A program made the position numbers and the translations under genes. DNA of 50,175 nt from JAIYDJ01 sp031400505 (GTDB lineage: Bacteria > Pseudomonadota > Alphaproteobacteria > Rhodobacterales > Rhodobacteraceae), in contig JANNPZ010000009.1 in NCBI GenBank assembly GCA_031400505.1, forward strand, positions 1-50,175, in the 5' to 3' direction. The notes below the pieces were generated by a model. The model made no database searches, was not told the DNA's origin, and was given only the letters and a program-made list of their open reading frames with translations. Shown piece by piece: positions 8,400 through 16,570 of the stretch (position 1 is its first letter; every line of letters starts with the position of its first letter).

Positions 8400-9638
8400 C
8401 TACCGCAACCCTTGCAACAGCGCCAACGACGGCTCTCCGGTCACCGGCACCCCGATACGCGCCTGATACCCCGAAATCGCCGCACGGGTCCTGGCCCCGA
8501 TCACCCCGTCCGACCCTTCGGTATCAAACCCCGCCGCCGTCAGTCGCCGCTGCAACTCCTGCCGGTCGGCAATTGTCATGCCTGTCGCATCCGGCCCCCA
8601 CGACGCCTGCACCGCAGACCGGCCCAGCAATCGGTCCGACAGATGCCCGACACCGATCGCATAGCTTTCGGCGTTGTTGTAGCGAAGGATCACGTTGAAG
8701 TTCTGCGTCAGCAAGAACGCAGGCCCCCCCACCCCATTCGGCGCAATGATCGACCCGCCCACGGGCACGCGATCGCCCTGCGCCGTCGTCACTCCCAGCG
8801 CAGCCCAAGCCTCCGCCGACTGCCCCTTGCCGCGCCCCAGGGCCCCCGCCCCAAAACCGGCAGGCAACTGCACCTCCATCCCCCAGGGCAGACCTTCCTG
8901 CCACCCCGACCGTGACAGATAGGCCGCCGTCGAGGCCAGCGAATCCGTCGGATCCTCCGACCAGATATCGCGCCGCCCATCCCCGGTGAAATCGACCGCA
9001 TAGGCCAGATACGATGTCGGAATGAACTGCGTATGCCCCATCGCTCCGGCCCAGGACCCGGTCATCCCCGCAGGCGTCGTGTCGCCATTCGCCAGGATCT
9101 TCAACGCCGCCACCAGTTGCCCCTCGAAAAACTCCCCCCGCCGCCCGTCATAGGCCAATGTCGCCAGCGCCGAGACCACCGGCACATTCCCCCGGCGCGT
9201 GCCGTAAAAACTCTCCAGCCCCCACACGGCAGTCACCACTTGCGCCTCGACGCCATACTGCGCCTCGATCCGCGCCAGCACCCCGCCATACTGCCGCAAA
9301 GCCGCCTGCCCCTGCGACACGCGCTCCTCACTCGCCGCAATCGCCAGATAATCCTCCAGACTGCGTTTGAACTCGGTCTGGTTGCGATCCTTCTCGATCA
9401 CTTCCGGCAAAAACCCCACGGACTGCATCGCGCTGTCAATCGTGCCCGCCGGGATCCCCCGCGCCGCCGCCCGCCCACGAAACCCCGCGATCCAGGCATC
9501 AAACCCGGTATTCGGCACCGCCCTGGGGGCTGCCGCCACCGCAGGCGCAGGCCCGCTCGCCCCCCCACTCCCGACACAAGCCGAAAGGCCCCACGCAACC
9601 CCGCCCATCAAGACCGCCCGCCGTGCCGCCTGCATCAT
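8400..9638 (-). CDS. Lytic murein transglycosylase (MltB type) with peptidoglycan-binding domain, lipoprotein
   Basis: A 412-residue membrane-bound lytic transglycosylase that cleaves the MurNAc-GlcNAc bond with formation of 1,6-anhydromuramic acid. A hydrophobic N-terminus ends in the lipobox-like LSAC, so it is likely lipid-anchored in the outer membrane. The catalytic Glu lies in AVWGLESFYG, followed by the MltB motifs WAGAMGHTQFIPTSYL and DFTGDGRRDIW. The last 60 residues (ELQRRLTAAGFDTEGSDGVIG...) form a PG_binding_1 domain. The frame opens 17 codons earlier, but ATG at 9638 with GGGAG just before it starts the signal sequence. Confidence 0.92.
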   Translation of the reverse strand: MMQAARRAVLMGGVAWGLSACVGSGGASGPAPAVAAAPRAVPNTGFDAWIAGFRGRAAARGIPAGTIDSAMQSVGFLPEVIEKDRNQTEFKRSLEDYLAIAASEERVSQGQAALRQYGGVLARIEAQYGVEAQVVTAVWGLESFYGTRRGNVPVVSALATLAYDGRRGEFFEGQLVAALKILANGDTTPAGMTGSWAGAMGHTQFIPTSYLAYAVDFTGDGRRDIWSEDPTDSLASTAAYLSRSGWQEGLPWGMEVQLPAGFGAGALGRGKGQSAEAWAALGVTTAQGDRVPVGGSIIAPNGVGGPAFLLTQNFNVILRYNNAESYAIGVGHLSDRLLGRSAVQASWGPDATGMTIADRQELQRRLTAAGFDTEGSDGVIGARTRAAISGYQARIGVPVTGEPSLALLQGLR

Positions 9639-9708
9639 GATCACTCCCGCCCTGCCGCTTCTTCGCTCAAGCCCGACCAACCCGAACACCTTGCACTACG
9701 CGCCTGCC

Positions 9709-9759
9709 TTCACCTTGGCACAAACATCCCACGGGGGACCGGGGGTGTGAAACCCCCGG
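9709..9759 (-). repeat. Intergenic hairpin element, copy D
   Basis: Core CCTTGGCACAAACATCCCACG on the plus strand, then the perfect hairpin CCGGGGG-TGTGAAA-CCCCCGG (9739-9759). It lies in the minus-strand gap between the RNA methyltransferase and the lytic transglycosylase and probably ends transcription of the former. Confidence 0.6.
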
Positions 9760-9784
9760 CTGCCCGGCCAATGAGCGACCGCGC

Positions 9785-10519
9785 CTAGTCCATCCCCTTC
9801 AACCGAAACGCGATCTGGCGCAACATCCCGTGAAATGTCTGCACTTCCGCCTTGGTCAATCCCAGCCGCGACCACATGTTGCGCAAACTCTGCTTCATCC
9901 CGTCAACCTTTGCCTCGGGATAGAAAAACCCCGCCGCCGCCAACCGCTCTTCAAAGTGATCGCCCAGCTTTTCCACTTCCAGCGCACTTGCAAACTCGGT
10001 CCGCGCCATCTCCATGACCACGGGGGCCACATCCACCGTCTGCCTGCGCCACTCATAGCCCAGCAGCAACACACATTGCCCAAGGTTCAGGCTGGGAAAT
10101 TCGGGGCTCACCGGCACGGTGACAATCGCATTGGCCCGCACGACATCCTCGTTCTCCAGCCCGGCACGCTCTGGCCCGAACAGCACCCCGATCCGCTTGC
10201 CGGCTCCCGCCATCTCTCGCGCCATTTGCATCGCACGCTCGGGTGTCACAACCGGCTTGGTCAACTCGCGCCCGCGCGCTGTGGTGGCAAACACAAAATC
10301 GCAATCGGCAATGGCTTGGGGCACATCGGCAAACACCCCCGCCTGATCCAGCACCCGGCCCGCTCCGCTGGCCATCGCCACGGCCTTGGGGCTGGGCCAG
10401 CCGTCGCGGGGGTCCACCACCCGCATCCTCTCAAGCCCGAAGTTCAGCATTGCCCGTGCCGCCGCCCCGATGTTCTCGCCCATTTGTGGGCGCACAAGAA
10501 TGAAAACCGGGGGGATCAT
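9785..10519 (-). CDS. trmJ: tRNA/rRNA 2'-O-methyltransferase, TrmJ family (SPOUT)
   Basis: A 244-residue SpoU/TrmJ-type RNA methyltransferase using S-adenosylmethionine. The trefoil-knot motifs are present: LVRPQMGENIGAAARAMLNF (motif 1), VLFGPERAGLENEDV (motif 2) and PVSPEFPSLNLGQCVLLL (motif 3). TrmJ modifies position 32 in tRNA anticodon loops. The frame is open 31 codons further upstream, but homology starts at MIPPVFILVRP. It is divergent from the ThiE-like gene with a 104-bp gap that should hold both promoters. The TrmJ assignment within the SpoU group is the less certain part. Confidence 0.87.
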   Translation of the reverse strand: MIPPVFILVRPQMGENIGAAARAMLNFGLERMRVVDPRDGWPSPKAVAMASGAGRVLDQAGVFADVPQAIADCDFVFATTARGRELTKPVVTPERAMQMAREMAGAGKRIGVLFGPERAGLENEDVVRANAIVTVPVSPEFPSLNLGQCVLLLGYEWRRQTVDVAPVVMEMARTEFASALEVEKLGDHFEERLAAAGFFYPEAKVDGMKQSLRNMWSRLGLTKAEVQTFHGMLRQIAFRLKGMD

Positions 10520-10623
10520 CGGAAAGCCTCGCAACACCACGCTGTCTGATACGCGAGCCGCCCCCGATAGCCAAGCCCGCCAAACTGCGCTATTGGGCTG
10601 GCCAGACCGCAAGGAGCCGCCCG

Positions 10624-11244
10624 ATGCCCGACGACGACCACCCGCAGATTACCCTGATCACCCCGCCAGCGTTTGATCTCGACCTGTTTCCCGATCAACT
10701 GGCTGCGGTGCTTGACAGCGCGGCGATCGGCTGCCTGCGTCTTTCCCTGGCATCAAAGGATCTGGATATGATCGCGCGGGCCGCCGATGCCTGCCGCATG
10801 GTGGCGCATGCCCGCGACGTCGCCATTGTGATCGACACCCATTTATTGCTGGTTGAACGCCTTGGACTTGACGGCGTGCACTTGCCGGACGGCACCAGAT
10901 CCGTCCGCAAGGCGCGCAAGGACTTGGGCGTTGACGCGATCATTGGCAGCTTTTGCGGCATCACCCGCCATGAAGGCATCTCTGCCGCCGAAGCAGGCGC
11001 CGACTATGCGGCTTTCGGTCCGGTCGGGGCGACACCCCTCGGCACCGGCGCACAAGCCCCTTACGATCTGTTCGAATGGTGGTCGGAAATGATCGAAGTT
11101 CCAGTGATCGCCGAAGGTGCGCTGACCCAAGACCTGGTGGCCAAGCTGGGACCAGTAACCGATTTCTTTGCAATCGGCGAAGAGATCTGGTCGATGGACA
11201 ACCCGATTGCAGCGTTGCAAGAATTGCTCGCCCCGCTTGCCTGA
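10624..11244 (+). CDS. Thiamine phosphate synthase-like protein (ThiE/TenI fold)
   Basis: A 206-residue TIM-barrel protein of the ThiE/TenI family. It keeps DGVHLPDGTRSVRKARKDLG and the GADYAAFGPVGATPLGTG segment that resembles the phosphate-binding GPVxxTxTK loop. The early motif where ThiE has QLRxK reads LRLSLAS, and the Lys of the GPVxxTxTK loop is absent, so pyrophosphate-substrate binding may be lost. It could be a ThiE paralogue with another role. AAGGAG stands 7 nt before the ATG. No other thiamine gene is adjacent. Confidence 0.75.
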   Translation: MPDDDHPQITLITPPAFDLDLFPDQLAAVLDSAAIGCLRLSLASKDLDMIARAADACRMVAHARDVAIVIDTHLLLVERLGLDGVHLPDGTRSVRKARKDLGVDAIIGSFCGITRHEGISAAEAGADYAAFGPVGATPLGTGAQAPYDLFEWWSEMIEVPVIAEGALTQDLVAKLGPVTDFFAIGEEIWSMDNPIAALQELLAPLA

Positions 11245-11557
11245 CTGAGTCCCGCAAAAGTCGACCCCCGACGCGATGCGACGAGCGGGACGGACGCTCG
11301 GCACCGCGATTGCGCGACAGGCGGGCAGATCGGGACATTCTTCGGCGCTGTCGATCTTGAAGGCTGCAATTGGGCTGGGCACCCATCGCCCAAGTTCCGG
11401 CACGGGGCCAAACGGCCTGTCCCGGCACAAAGCCCTTGAACCGACCGGCATTCCCGCGGATGGCCCTTCCTTTGACGCCTTGCAAAGACAGCGGCACAGA
11501 CAGCGCAAACGTCATCGCCGATCTCAGCCGGGCTTGTGTGATGTCCGACCAGATCCG
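11245..11557. other. Intergenic stretch between the ThiE-like gene and the acyltransferase
   Basis: 313 bp between two convergent genes. An inverted repeat GTCCCGC (11249-11255) / GCGGGAC (11285-11291) with an inner GTCG-ACCCC-CGAC could form a terminator for the ThiE-like gene. Several minus-strand frames remain open across the rest but none has a recognisable start, Shine-Dalgarno site or domain. It may be the residue of an old insertion; I cannot name it. Confidence 0.4.
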
Positions 11558-12382
11558 TCAGGTGTTCCGAACGGCCCTTGCAAACTCCGCATCGATCACG
11601 GCCCCGCAATACTGCGCAAGCGCCTTGCGATCCGCAAAATCAGCGGGCTGAACCGGGGAATGAAACACCAGATCCACCGCCCCACCCGGATGCGCCAGAA
11701 CTTGCAGCAGATGCGGCGCAAAGGCCATGTCGCCCCACCAGCCATAGAATCGCGCGTCCATCCCCTTGGGTGCGCGGTACACGACGCTGACGGGTTGCAC
11801 CTGCATCACCTCGCGCAGCCCGTCTGCAAACACGGCGGCAAACAACGCGGGTTTGAACGGCAAGACCCGGCGCGCATCACTGCTGGTGCCTTCGGGAAAG
11901 AACAGCAGCCGATGGCCAAGGGCAAGCCGCCCGGCAAGCATTCTTGATTGCGCCGCCACCAGTTGCGCCTTGCGCGCAATGAACACCGTTCCGGTCGCCC
12001 GCGCCAACACCCCGATCCCTGCCCAGCCCGCAACTTCGGATTTCGAAACGAAATACACCGGGCGCACTGCGTTCAAGGTAAAGATATCCAACCATCCGGC
12101 ATGGTTGGCCACCTCTGCACCACGCCCGGAAAACGGGCGACCCTGCACGCGCAGCTGCAACCCCAACAGCCACACCGCCGCCCGACAAACCCCAACGGTG
12201 ATCCAAGGCGTTACGGGCCGCGCCGCACCGCACAGCGGCCACTCGATCAGTCGCAGCACCAGCAGAACCGCCAACCCGCCATAGATTAGGATCGCCAACA
12301 GACCGCCCCGCCAGACCACGCGCAACCAACCCACCAGACCAATCGCTGGCACGGCGATCGGCGCGGTCAGCCAGTCGCTCAT
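11558..12382 (-). CDS. olsA: Lyso-lipid acyltransferase, PlsC/OlsA type
   Basis: A 274-residue 1-acyl-glycerol-phosphate acyltransferase-fold protein. Motif I is NHAGWLDIFTL (H-x4-D) and motif III is FFPEGTSSDARRVLPF, both needed for acyl transfer. Two hydrophobic segments near the N-terminus anchor it in the inner membrane. It overlaps the OlsB-like gene by ATGA, the arrangement known for ornithine lipid synthesis, in which OlsA adds the second acyl chain to lyso-ornithine lipid. A role as general PlsC is possible, but the pairing favours OlsA. Confidence 0.85.
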   Translation of the reverse strand: MSDWLTAPIAVPAIGLVGWLRVVWRGGLLAILIYGGLAVLLVLRLIEWPLCGAARPVTPWITVGVCRAAVWLLGLQLRVQGRPFSGRGAEVANHAGWLDIFTLNAVRPVYFVSKSEVAGWAGIGVLARATGTVFIARKAQLVAAQSRMLAGRLALGHRLLFFPEGTSSDARRVLPFKPALFAAVFADGLREVMQVQPVSVVYRAPKGMDARFYGWWGDMAFAPHLLQVLAHPGGAVDLVFHSPVQPADFADRKALAQYCGAVIDAEFARAVRNT

Positions 12383-13179
12383 GCTTCGCGGACCTGCTTG
12401 CGCACGTAATAGGCGCGGTGCTTGTCGCTCATCCGGGTGGTGTCCATCACCAGACAGACATCCGTGGTGTTGAATGCATCATCCACCCAAGCCCCATCGC
12501 CGACAAAGCCGCCCAACCGCAGATAGGCCTTGATCAACGCAGGCATCCCCGCCATCGCCGCCCGCCGGTCCAGCACTTCTGCCGGGATCAGGTCCATCTC
12601 TTGCCGATGTGGCGGTTTTGCATGCACCCGCAAGGCTTCGGGTGCCAGATGATGCCGGTAAAGATAAGACAAGGGTTGCGCCAGGGCCGCCGCGTCTTTT
12701 CCGTGAAACGATGCTGCGCCAAACATCACCTCGATCCCGCGTTCCAGCACATATTCGGCCAAACCGTTCCACAAATGAAACATCGCCCCGCCGCCGCGCT
12801 GCTCTTTGGCCACGCAGGACCGGCCCAGTTCAAGCAGCCGCCGCCCCGAAGCCCTAAGCGGCGCAAGATCGAACTCCCCCTCCGAATAGAACCGGCCTGC
12901 CAGCGGCAGCCGGTCACTGGTCAACAGCCGGTAAACCCCCACCACGTCGTCAAGCGTTTCTGGGTCGCGTGCCGTGTCGATCAGCAACAGATGCTCGAAC
13001 CAAGGGTCGAACGCATCCCGCTCCAACCGTGCCGCATGATCCACCAGCGGCCCGTCGCCGCCCAACTCTTCGACAAAAACCGCATAGCGCAGACGCTGCG
13101 CCGCCCGCAGGTCACGGTCGTCGCGCGCCAGTCGCAGGGTAAACGCGGTGTCATCAGCAATCATGCGAAATGGATCCAT
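12379..13179 (-). CDS. olsB: L-ornithine N-alpha-acyltransferase, OlsB type
   Basis: A 266-residue GNAT-fold acyltransferase of the OlsB/hemolysin-like family, which transfers a 3-hydroxyacyl group from acyl carrier protein to ornithine as the first step of ornithine lipid synthesis. Diagnostic stretches are RLRYAVFVEELG, FDPWFEHLLLID, LELGRSCVAKEQRGGGAMF and SFHGKDAAALAQPLSYL. The frame is open for 56 more codons upstream, but homology begins just after MDPFRMIADD; the Shine-Dalgarno site there is weak. ATGA overlap with the downstream acyltransferase indicates an olsBA operon. Such lipids replace phospholipids in phosphate-poor waters. Confidence 0.87.
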   Translation of the reverse strand: MDPFRMIADDTAFTLRLARDDRDLRAAQRLRYAVFVEELGGDGPLVDHAARLERDAFDPWFEHLLLIDTARDPETLDDVVGVYRLLTSDRLPLAGRFYSEGEFDLAPLRASGRRLLELGRSCVAKEQRGGGAMFHLWNGLAEYVLERGIEVMFGAASFHGKDAAALAQPLSYLYRHHLAPEALRVHAKPPHRQEMDLIPAEVLDRRAAMAGMPALIKAYLRLGGFVGDGAWVDDAFNTTDVCLVMDTTRMSDKHRAYYVRKQVREA

Positions 13180-13300
13180 TTCCGACCCGCCACCTCGGTC
13201 AGCGGTCAAAGTCAGCGTTGTATGTCTTAAGGTCGCACCGGACCCATTGCAACCGCTCTGACACAAGGGCAACAATCTTGGGTTGAAAATCCCTGATGTT

Positions 13301-13489
13301 TCAGGGCACTGTTGCGCCATCGCCAAAGTGGATCTGCAACGCAACATGCGCCAGGTTGATCACCACTTTGCCCGCATGTTCGAAATTCACCGTGACCCGA
13401 CCCTCGATGTTGGACTGCACCTGCCCGATCCCCCAATCCGGTTGCCCCGGATGATTAACCAACATGCCCGGCTGAAAAAGTGACCCCAC
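13301..13489 (-). CDS. DUF3553 domain-containing small protein
   Basis: A 62-residue protein that matches the DUF3553 family over its full length (FQPGMLVNHPGQPDWGIGQ, then VTVNFEHAGKVVI). The fold is probably a small SH3-like barrel; function unknown. It opens with GTG, preceded by AAGGGG. The start codon is only 25 bp from the divergent chpT ATG. Confidence 0.85.
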   Translation of the reverse strand: MGSLFQPGMLVNHPGQPDWGIGQVQSNIEGRVTVNFEHAGKVVINLAHVALQIHFGDGATVP

Positions 13490-13514
13490 CGCTTGCCCCT
13501 TTCAGGAGACCAAG

Positions 13515-14108
13515 ATGCCCGAAAAACCTGACCTCGCAGCCCTTCTTGGATCCCGGATCTGTCACGACCTTATCAGCCCGATAGGTGCCATCAGCAATGG
13601 GGTTGAACTTCTGATGATGGATGGGGCGGTGCGCGGTCCTGAAATGGCGCTGGTGTCTGAAAGCGTGGCAGCCGCAAATGCCCGCATCAGGTTCTTTCGG
13701 GTCAGCTTCGGCACTGCCGCGCCGGATCAGCGGCTGGGCAGATCCGAAGTTACGGGCATCCTTGCCGATGTGATGCGCGGTCGCTTGTCGGTCGACTGGC
13801 AAAGCCCCAATGACATGTCGCGCCGCGAGGTCAAGCTGACCTTCCTGCTGATCTTGTGCCTTGAATCCGCCATGCCCTACGGCGGTAAGATCCTGATCGA
13901 ACTTTCTGACGGTCGCTGGACCATTGGCGCGCAATCCACCAAGCTGAAGGTGGACCCCGATCTATGGGAGGTCCTGTCAAACCCCGCAGCCACCGCGACA
14001 ATCGGCCCGTCGCAAGTGCATTTCCTGCTGGCAGCGCAGGACCTGGTACATCAGGGCATGCGGTTGACGGCCGATATCCGCGAAGCAGAAATCAGGCTCA
14101 GCTTCTGA
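13515..14108 (+). CDS. chpT: Histidine phosphotransferase ChpT
   Basis: A 197-residue ChpT, the phosphotransferase that relays phosphate from the CckA kinase to CtrA and CpdR in alphaproteobacteria. The dimerisation/phosphotransfer helix contains the acceptor His in SRICHDLISPIGAISNGVELL (H17); the C-terminal half is the degenerate ATPase-like domain that does not bind ATP. In Rhodobacteraceae this pathway controls motility, gene transfer agents and quorum-linked traits. AGGAG lies six nucleotides before the ATG. Its 3' end overlaps the convergent proA by 11 bp. Confidence 0.92.
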   Translation: MPEKPDLAALLGSRICHDLISPIGAISNGVELLMMDGAVRGPEMALVSESVAAANARIRFFRVSFGTAAPDQRLGRSEVTGILADVMRGRLSVDWQSPNDMSRREVKLTFLLILCLESAMPYGGKILIELSDGRWTIGAQSTKLKVDPDLWEVLSNPAATATIGPSQVHFLLAAQDLVHQGMRLTADIREAEIRLSF

Positions 14109-15357
14109 TCGTGCCGTTTCCCGTGACGAGATACTTGAAGCTGGTCAACTGCTCTGCCCCCACTGGACCGCGCGCGTGAAACTTGCCGGTGGCGATGCCA
14201 ATCTCGGCCCCCATGCCGAACTCTGCCCCATCGGCGAACTGCGTGCTGGCGTTGCGCATCAGAATGGCGCTGTCCAGGCGCTGCATGAACCGCGCCGCCG
14301 TGGCGTCGTTCTCGGTCAGGATGCTTTCGGTGTGATTGCTGCCATACCGCCGAATATGCGCAATCGCCGCATCGACCCCGTCCACCAGCCGAACGGCGAT
14401 GATCATGTCCAGAAATTCGCGGCCGAAATCCTCGGGGCTTGCCGGCACCGTTCCTGGTATCTTCAGCAACTCGCCCTCTGTTCGCACTTCGACCCCGGCC
14501 GCGATCAGATCCTCGATCAACACGGCACCGTGGCGCGTGTAAAACTGCCAGTCGATCAACAGGCATTCTGCCGCGCCACAAACCCCGGTCCGTCGCGTCT
14601 TGGCATTCAAGAGAACCCGCCGCGCTTTCGCCAAATCCGCATCGCGATCCGCATAAACGTGGCAAATCCCCTCAAGATGCGCAAAAACCGGCACCCGCGC
14701 CTCGGCCTGCACCAGCCCGACCAGCCCCTTGCCCCCGCGCGGCACGATCACGTCGATATACTCCACCGCCCCGAGCATGGCACCCACCATGGCCCGGTCC
14801 CGCGTTGGCACCAACTGAATGGCAGCCTCGGGCAGCCCCGCCTCGCGCACCCCCCGCAGAATGCAGGCGTGCAAAGCAGATGACGACTGAAAACTCTCCG
14901 ATCCACCGCGCAAGATCACTGCGTTTCCCGCCTTCAGGCACAAAGCACCCGCATCCGCAGTCACATTCGGACGGCTTTCGTAAATGACCCCAACCACCCC
15001 CAAAGGCGTTGCGACGCGTTGAATGTGCAGGCCGTTCGGGCGATCCCACTCAGCCAGGATCCTCCCCACCGGATCGGTCTGCTCGGCGACCGACCGCAGC
15101 CCGTCGACGATCCCCGCAATCCGGGCTTCGCTCAAATTCAAACGATCCAATAACGCACCCGACAGCCCCTTGGCCTCGGCCTCCGCCATATCTTGACTGT
15201 TGCTGTCCAGAATGGCCTGGCGCTCCTCCCAGACCCAATGCGCCGCCCCGATCAGCGCTGCGTATTTCCGCTCGGATGACGCATGGGCCAACTCTGCCGC
15301 TGCACTCCGCGCCGCCGCACCGATCTCAGCCATCAATCCCGTCACCGACCCAACCAT
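14098..15357 (-). CDS. proA: Glutamate-5-semialdehyde dehydrogenase
   Basis: A 419-residue gamma-glutamyl phosphate reductase, the second step of proline synthesis (NADPH-dependent reduction of glutamyl phosphate). Typical segments are VIYESRPNVTADAGALCLKAGN, LRGGSESFQSS, YIDVIVPRGGKGLV and the catalytic Cys region TRRTGVCGAAECLL. A frame start lies five codons upstream, but ATG at 15357 has AGAGG six nucleotides before it and is preferred. It is last in the rplU-rpmA-GNAT-GNAT-obg-proB-proA set, separated from proB by about 100 bp with hairpin element E. Confidence 0.95.
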   Translation of the reverse strand: MVGSVTGLMAEIGAAARSAAAELAHASSERKYAALIGAAHWVWEERQAILDSNSQDMAEAEAKGLSGALLDRLNLSEARIAGIVDGLRSVAEQTDPVGRILAEWDRPNGLHIQRVATPLGVVGVIYESRPNVTADAGALCLKAGNAVILRGGSESFQSSSALHACILRGVREAGLPEAAIQLVPTRDRAMVGAMLGAVEYIDVIVPRGGKGLVGLVQAEARVPVFAHLEGICHVYADRDADLAKARRVLLNAKTRRTGVCGAAECLLIDWQFYTRHGAVLIEDLIAAGVEVRTEGELLKIPGTVPASPEDFGREFLDMIIAVRLVDGVDAAIAHIRRYGSNHTESILTENDATAARFMQRLDSAILMRNASTQFADGAEFGMGAEIGIATGKFHARGPVGAEQLTSFKYLVTGNGTIRS

Positions 15358-15366
15358 GCCCGCCTC

Positions 15367-15418
15367 TTTCATCTTGGCTGAAATATCCCACGGGGGTGCG
15401 GGGGTGTGAAAACCCCGC
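15367..15418 (-). repeat. Intergenic hairpin element, copy E
   Basis: Core ATCTTGGCTGAAATATCCCA followed by CGGGGG on the plus strand, then hairpin GCGGGG-GTGTGAAAA-CCCCGC (15398-15418). It lies between proB and proA and could uncouple their expression. Confidence 0.6.
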
Positions 15419-15454
15419 TCTTCGTCCCGGTGTGAAAGCCCCCCCGACCCGCCT

Positions 15455-16570
15455 TCAGATCACCATATCATCCCGGTGAATCAACGCCGCCCGCCCGGCA
15501 TAGCCCAAAATCCCCTCGATATCCCCGGACCGGTGCCCGGCAATCGCCCGCGCTTCCTCGGCCGTATACCGCACCAACCCCTTGCCCAGCACATCCCCCT
15601 CCGGCGACACGATCCCCACCGGATCGCCCCGCCCGAACGTCCCCGAGACGCTGACAACCCCCGCCGGCAACAAAGACTTGCCCGCCCGCAACGCCGCAAC
15701 CGCCCCCGCATCCAGCCGCATCTCGCCACGCGGCTTCATCGCCCCGATCCAGCGTTTGCGCGCCGCCTGCGGATCGGAAAGCGCCACGAACCACGTCCGA
15801 TGCGCCCCGTCGGCCAGCGCCCGCAGCGGTCGCATCACCGACCCCTCCATGATCGCCATCGCACAGCCCCCGGCAACCGCGGTCTTGGCCGCCATCAGCT
15901 TGGTCTTCATGCCCCCCTTGGACATGCCCGACACCGGATCCCCCGCCATCGCCTCGATCGCAGGCGTGATCGCCTCGATCAGATCGAACCGCACCGCCAT
16001 CGCATCTTGCTTCGGATTGGCCGAATAGAACCCGTCCACATCCGACAGCAGGATCAGCTGATCCGCCCCCACCGTCACCGCAATCTGCGCGGCAAGCCGG
16101 TCATTGTCGCCAAACCTGATCTCATCCGTGGCGACTGTGTCGTTTTCGTTGACAATCGGCACCACCCCCAACCCCAGCAACGTCTCCATCGTCGCCCGGG
16201 AATTCAGATACCGCCGTCGGTCCGTCGTATCCTCCAGCGTGACCAACACCTGCGCCGTCAGCACGCCATGCGGCGCCAACACCTCTTCATAGGCCCGCGC
16301 GAGCCGAATTTGCCCAACGGCAGCCGCTGCCTGCGATTGCTCCAGCGGCAACGGCCCATCGGGCAGTCCCAGCACCTTGCGCCCCAGGGCAATCGAGCCC
16401 GACGACACCAGCACGACATCCGCCCCGCGCGCCTTGGCCGCCACCACGTCCAGCGCCAGCGCCGCGAGCCAATCCACCTTCAGACCCGCCTCGCGGTCCA
16501 CCAGCAGCGCCGAGCCGATCTTGACGACCAACCGCTTTGCCGCCCGAATGTCCGGCGCTATGGCTGCCAA
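15455..16570 (-). CDS. proB: Glutamate 5-kinase
   Basis: A 371-residue glutamate 5-kinase, first enzyme of proline synthesis. The amino-acid kinase domain begins with RLVVKIGSALLVD and has VLVSSGSIALGRKVLG, NENDTVATDEIRFGDNDRL and GMKTKLMAAKTA. A C-terminal PUA domain is present (about residues 275-371). The frame is open 100 codons upstream through obg; the likely start is TTG at 16570 because GGAGG stands seven nucleotides before it and the protein then begins at the usual point. It overlaps obg by 13 bp. Confidence 0.93.
   Translation of the reverse strand: MAAIAPDIRAAKRLVVKIGSALLVDREAGLKVDWLAALALDVVAAKARGADVVLVSSGSIALGRKVLGLPDGPLPLEQSQAAAAVGQIRLARAYEEVLAPHGVLTAQVLVTLEDTTDRRRYLNSRATMETLLGLGVVPIVNENDTVATDEIRFGDNDRLAAQIAVTVGADQLILLSDVDGFYSANPKQDAMAVRFDLIEAITPAIEAMAGDPVSGMSKGGMKTKLMAAKTAVAGGCAMAIMEGSVMRPLRALADGAHRTWFVALSDPQAARKRWIGAMKPRGEMRLDAGAVAALRAGKSLLPAGVVSVSGTFGRGDPVGIVSPEGDVLGKGLVRYTAEEARAIAGHRSGDIEGILGYAGRAALIHRDDMVI

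Noticed and set aside
11249..11291. Possible small RNA or tmRNA part
   Set aside because: One short inverted repeat only; no tmRNA or RNase P signature.
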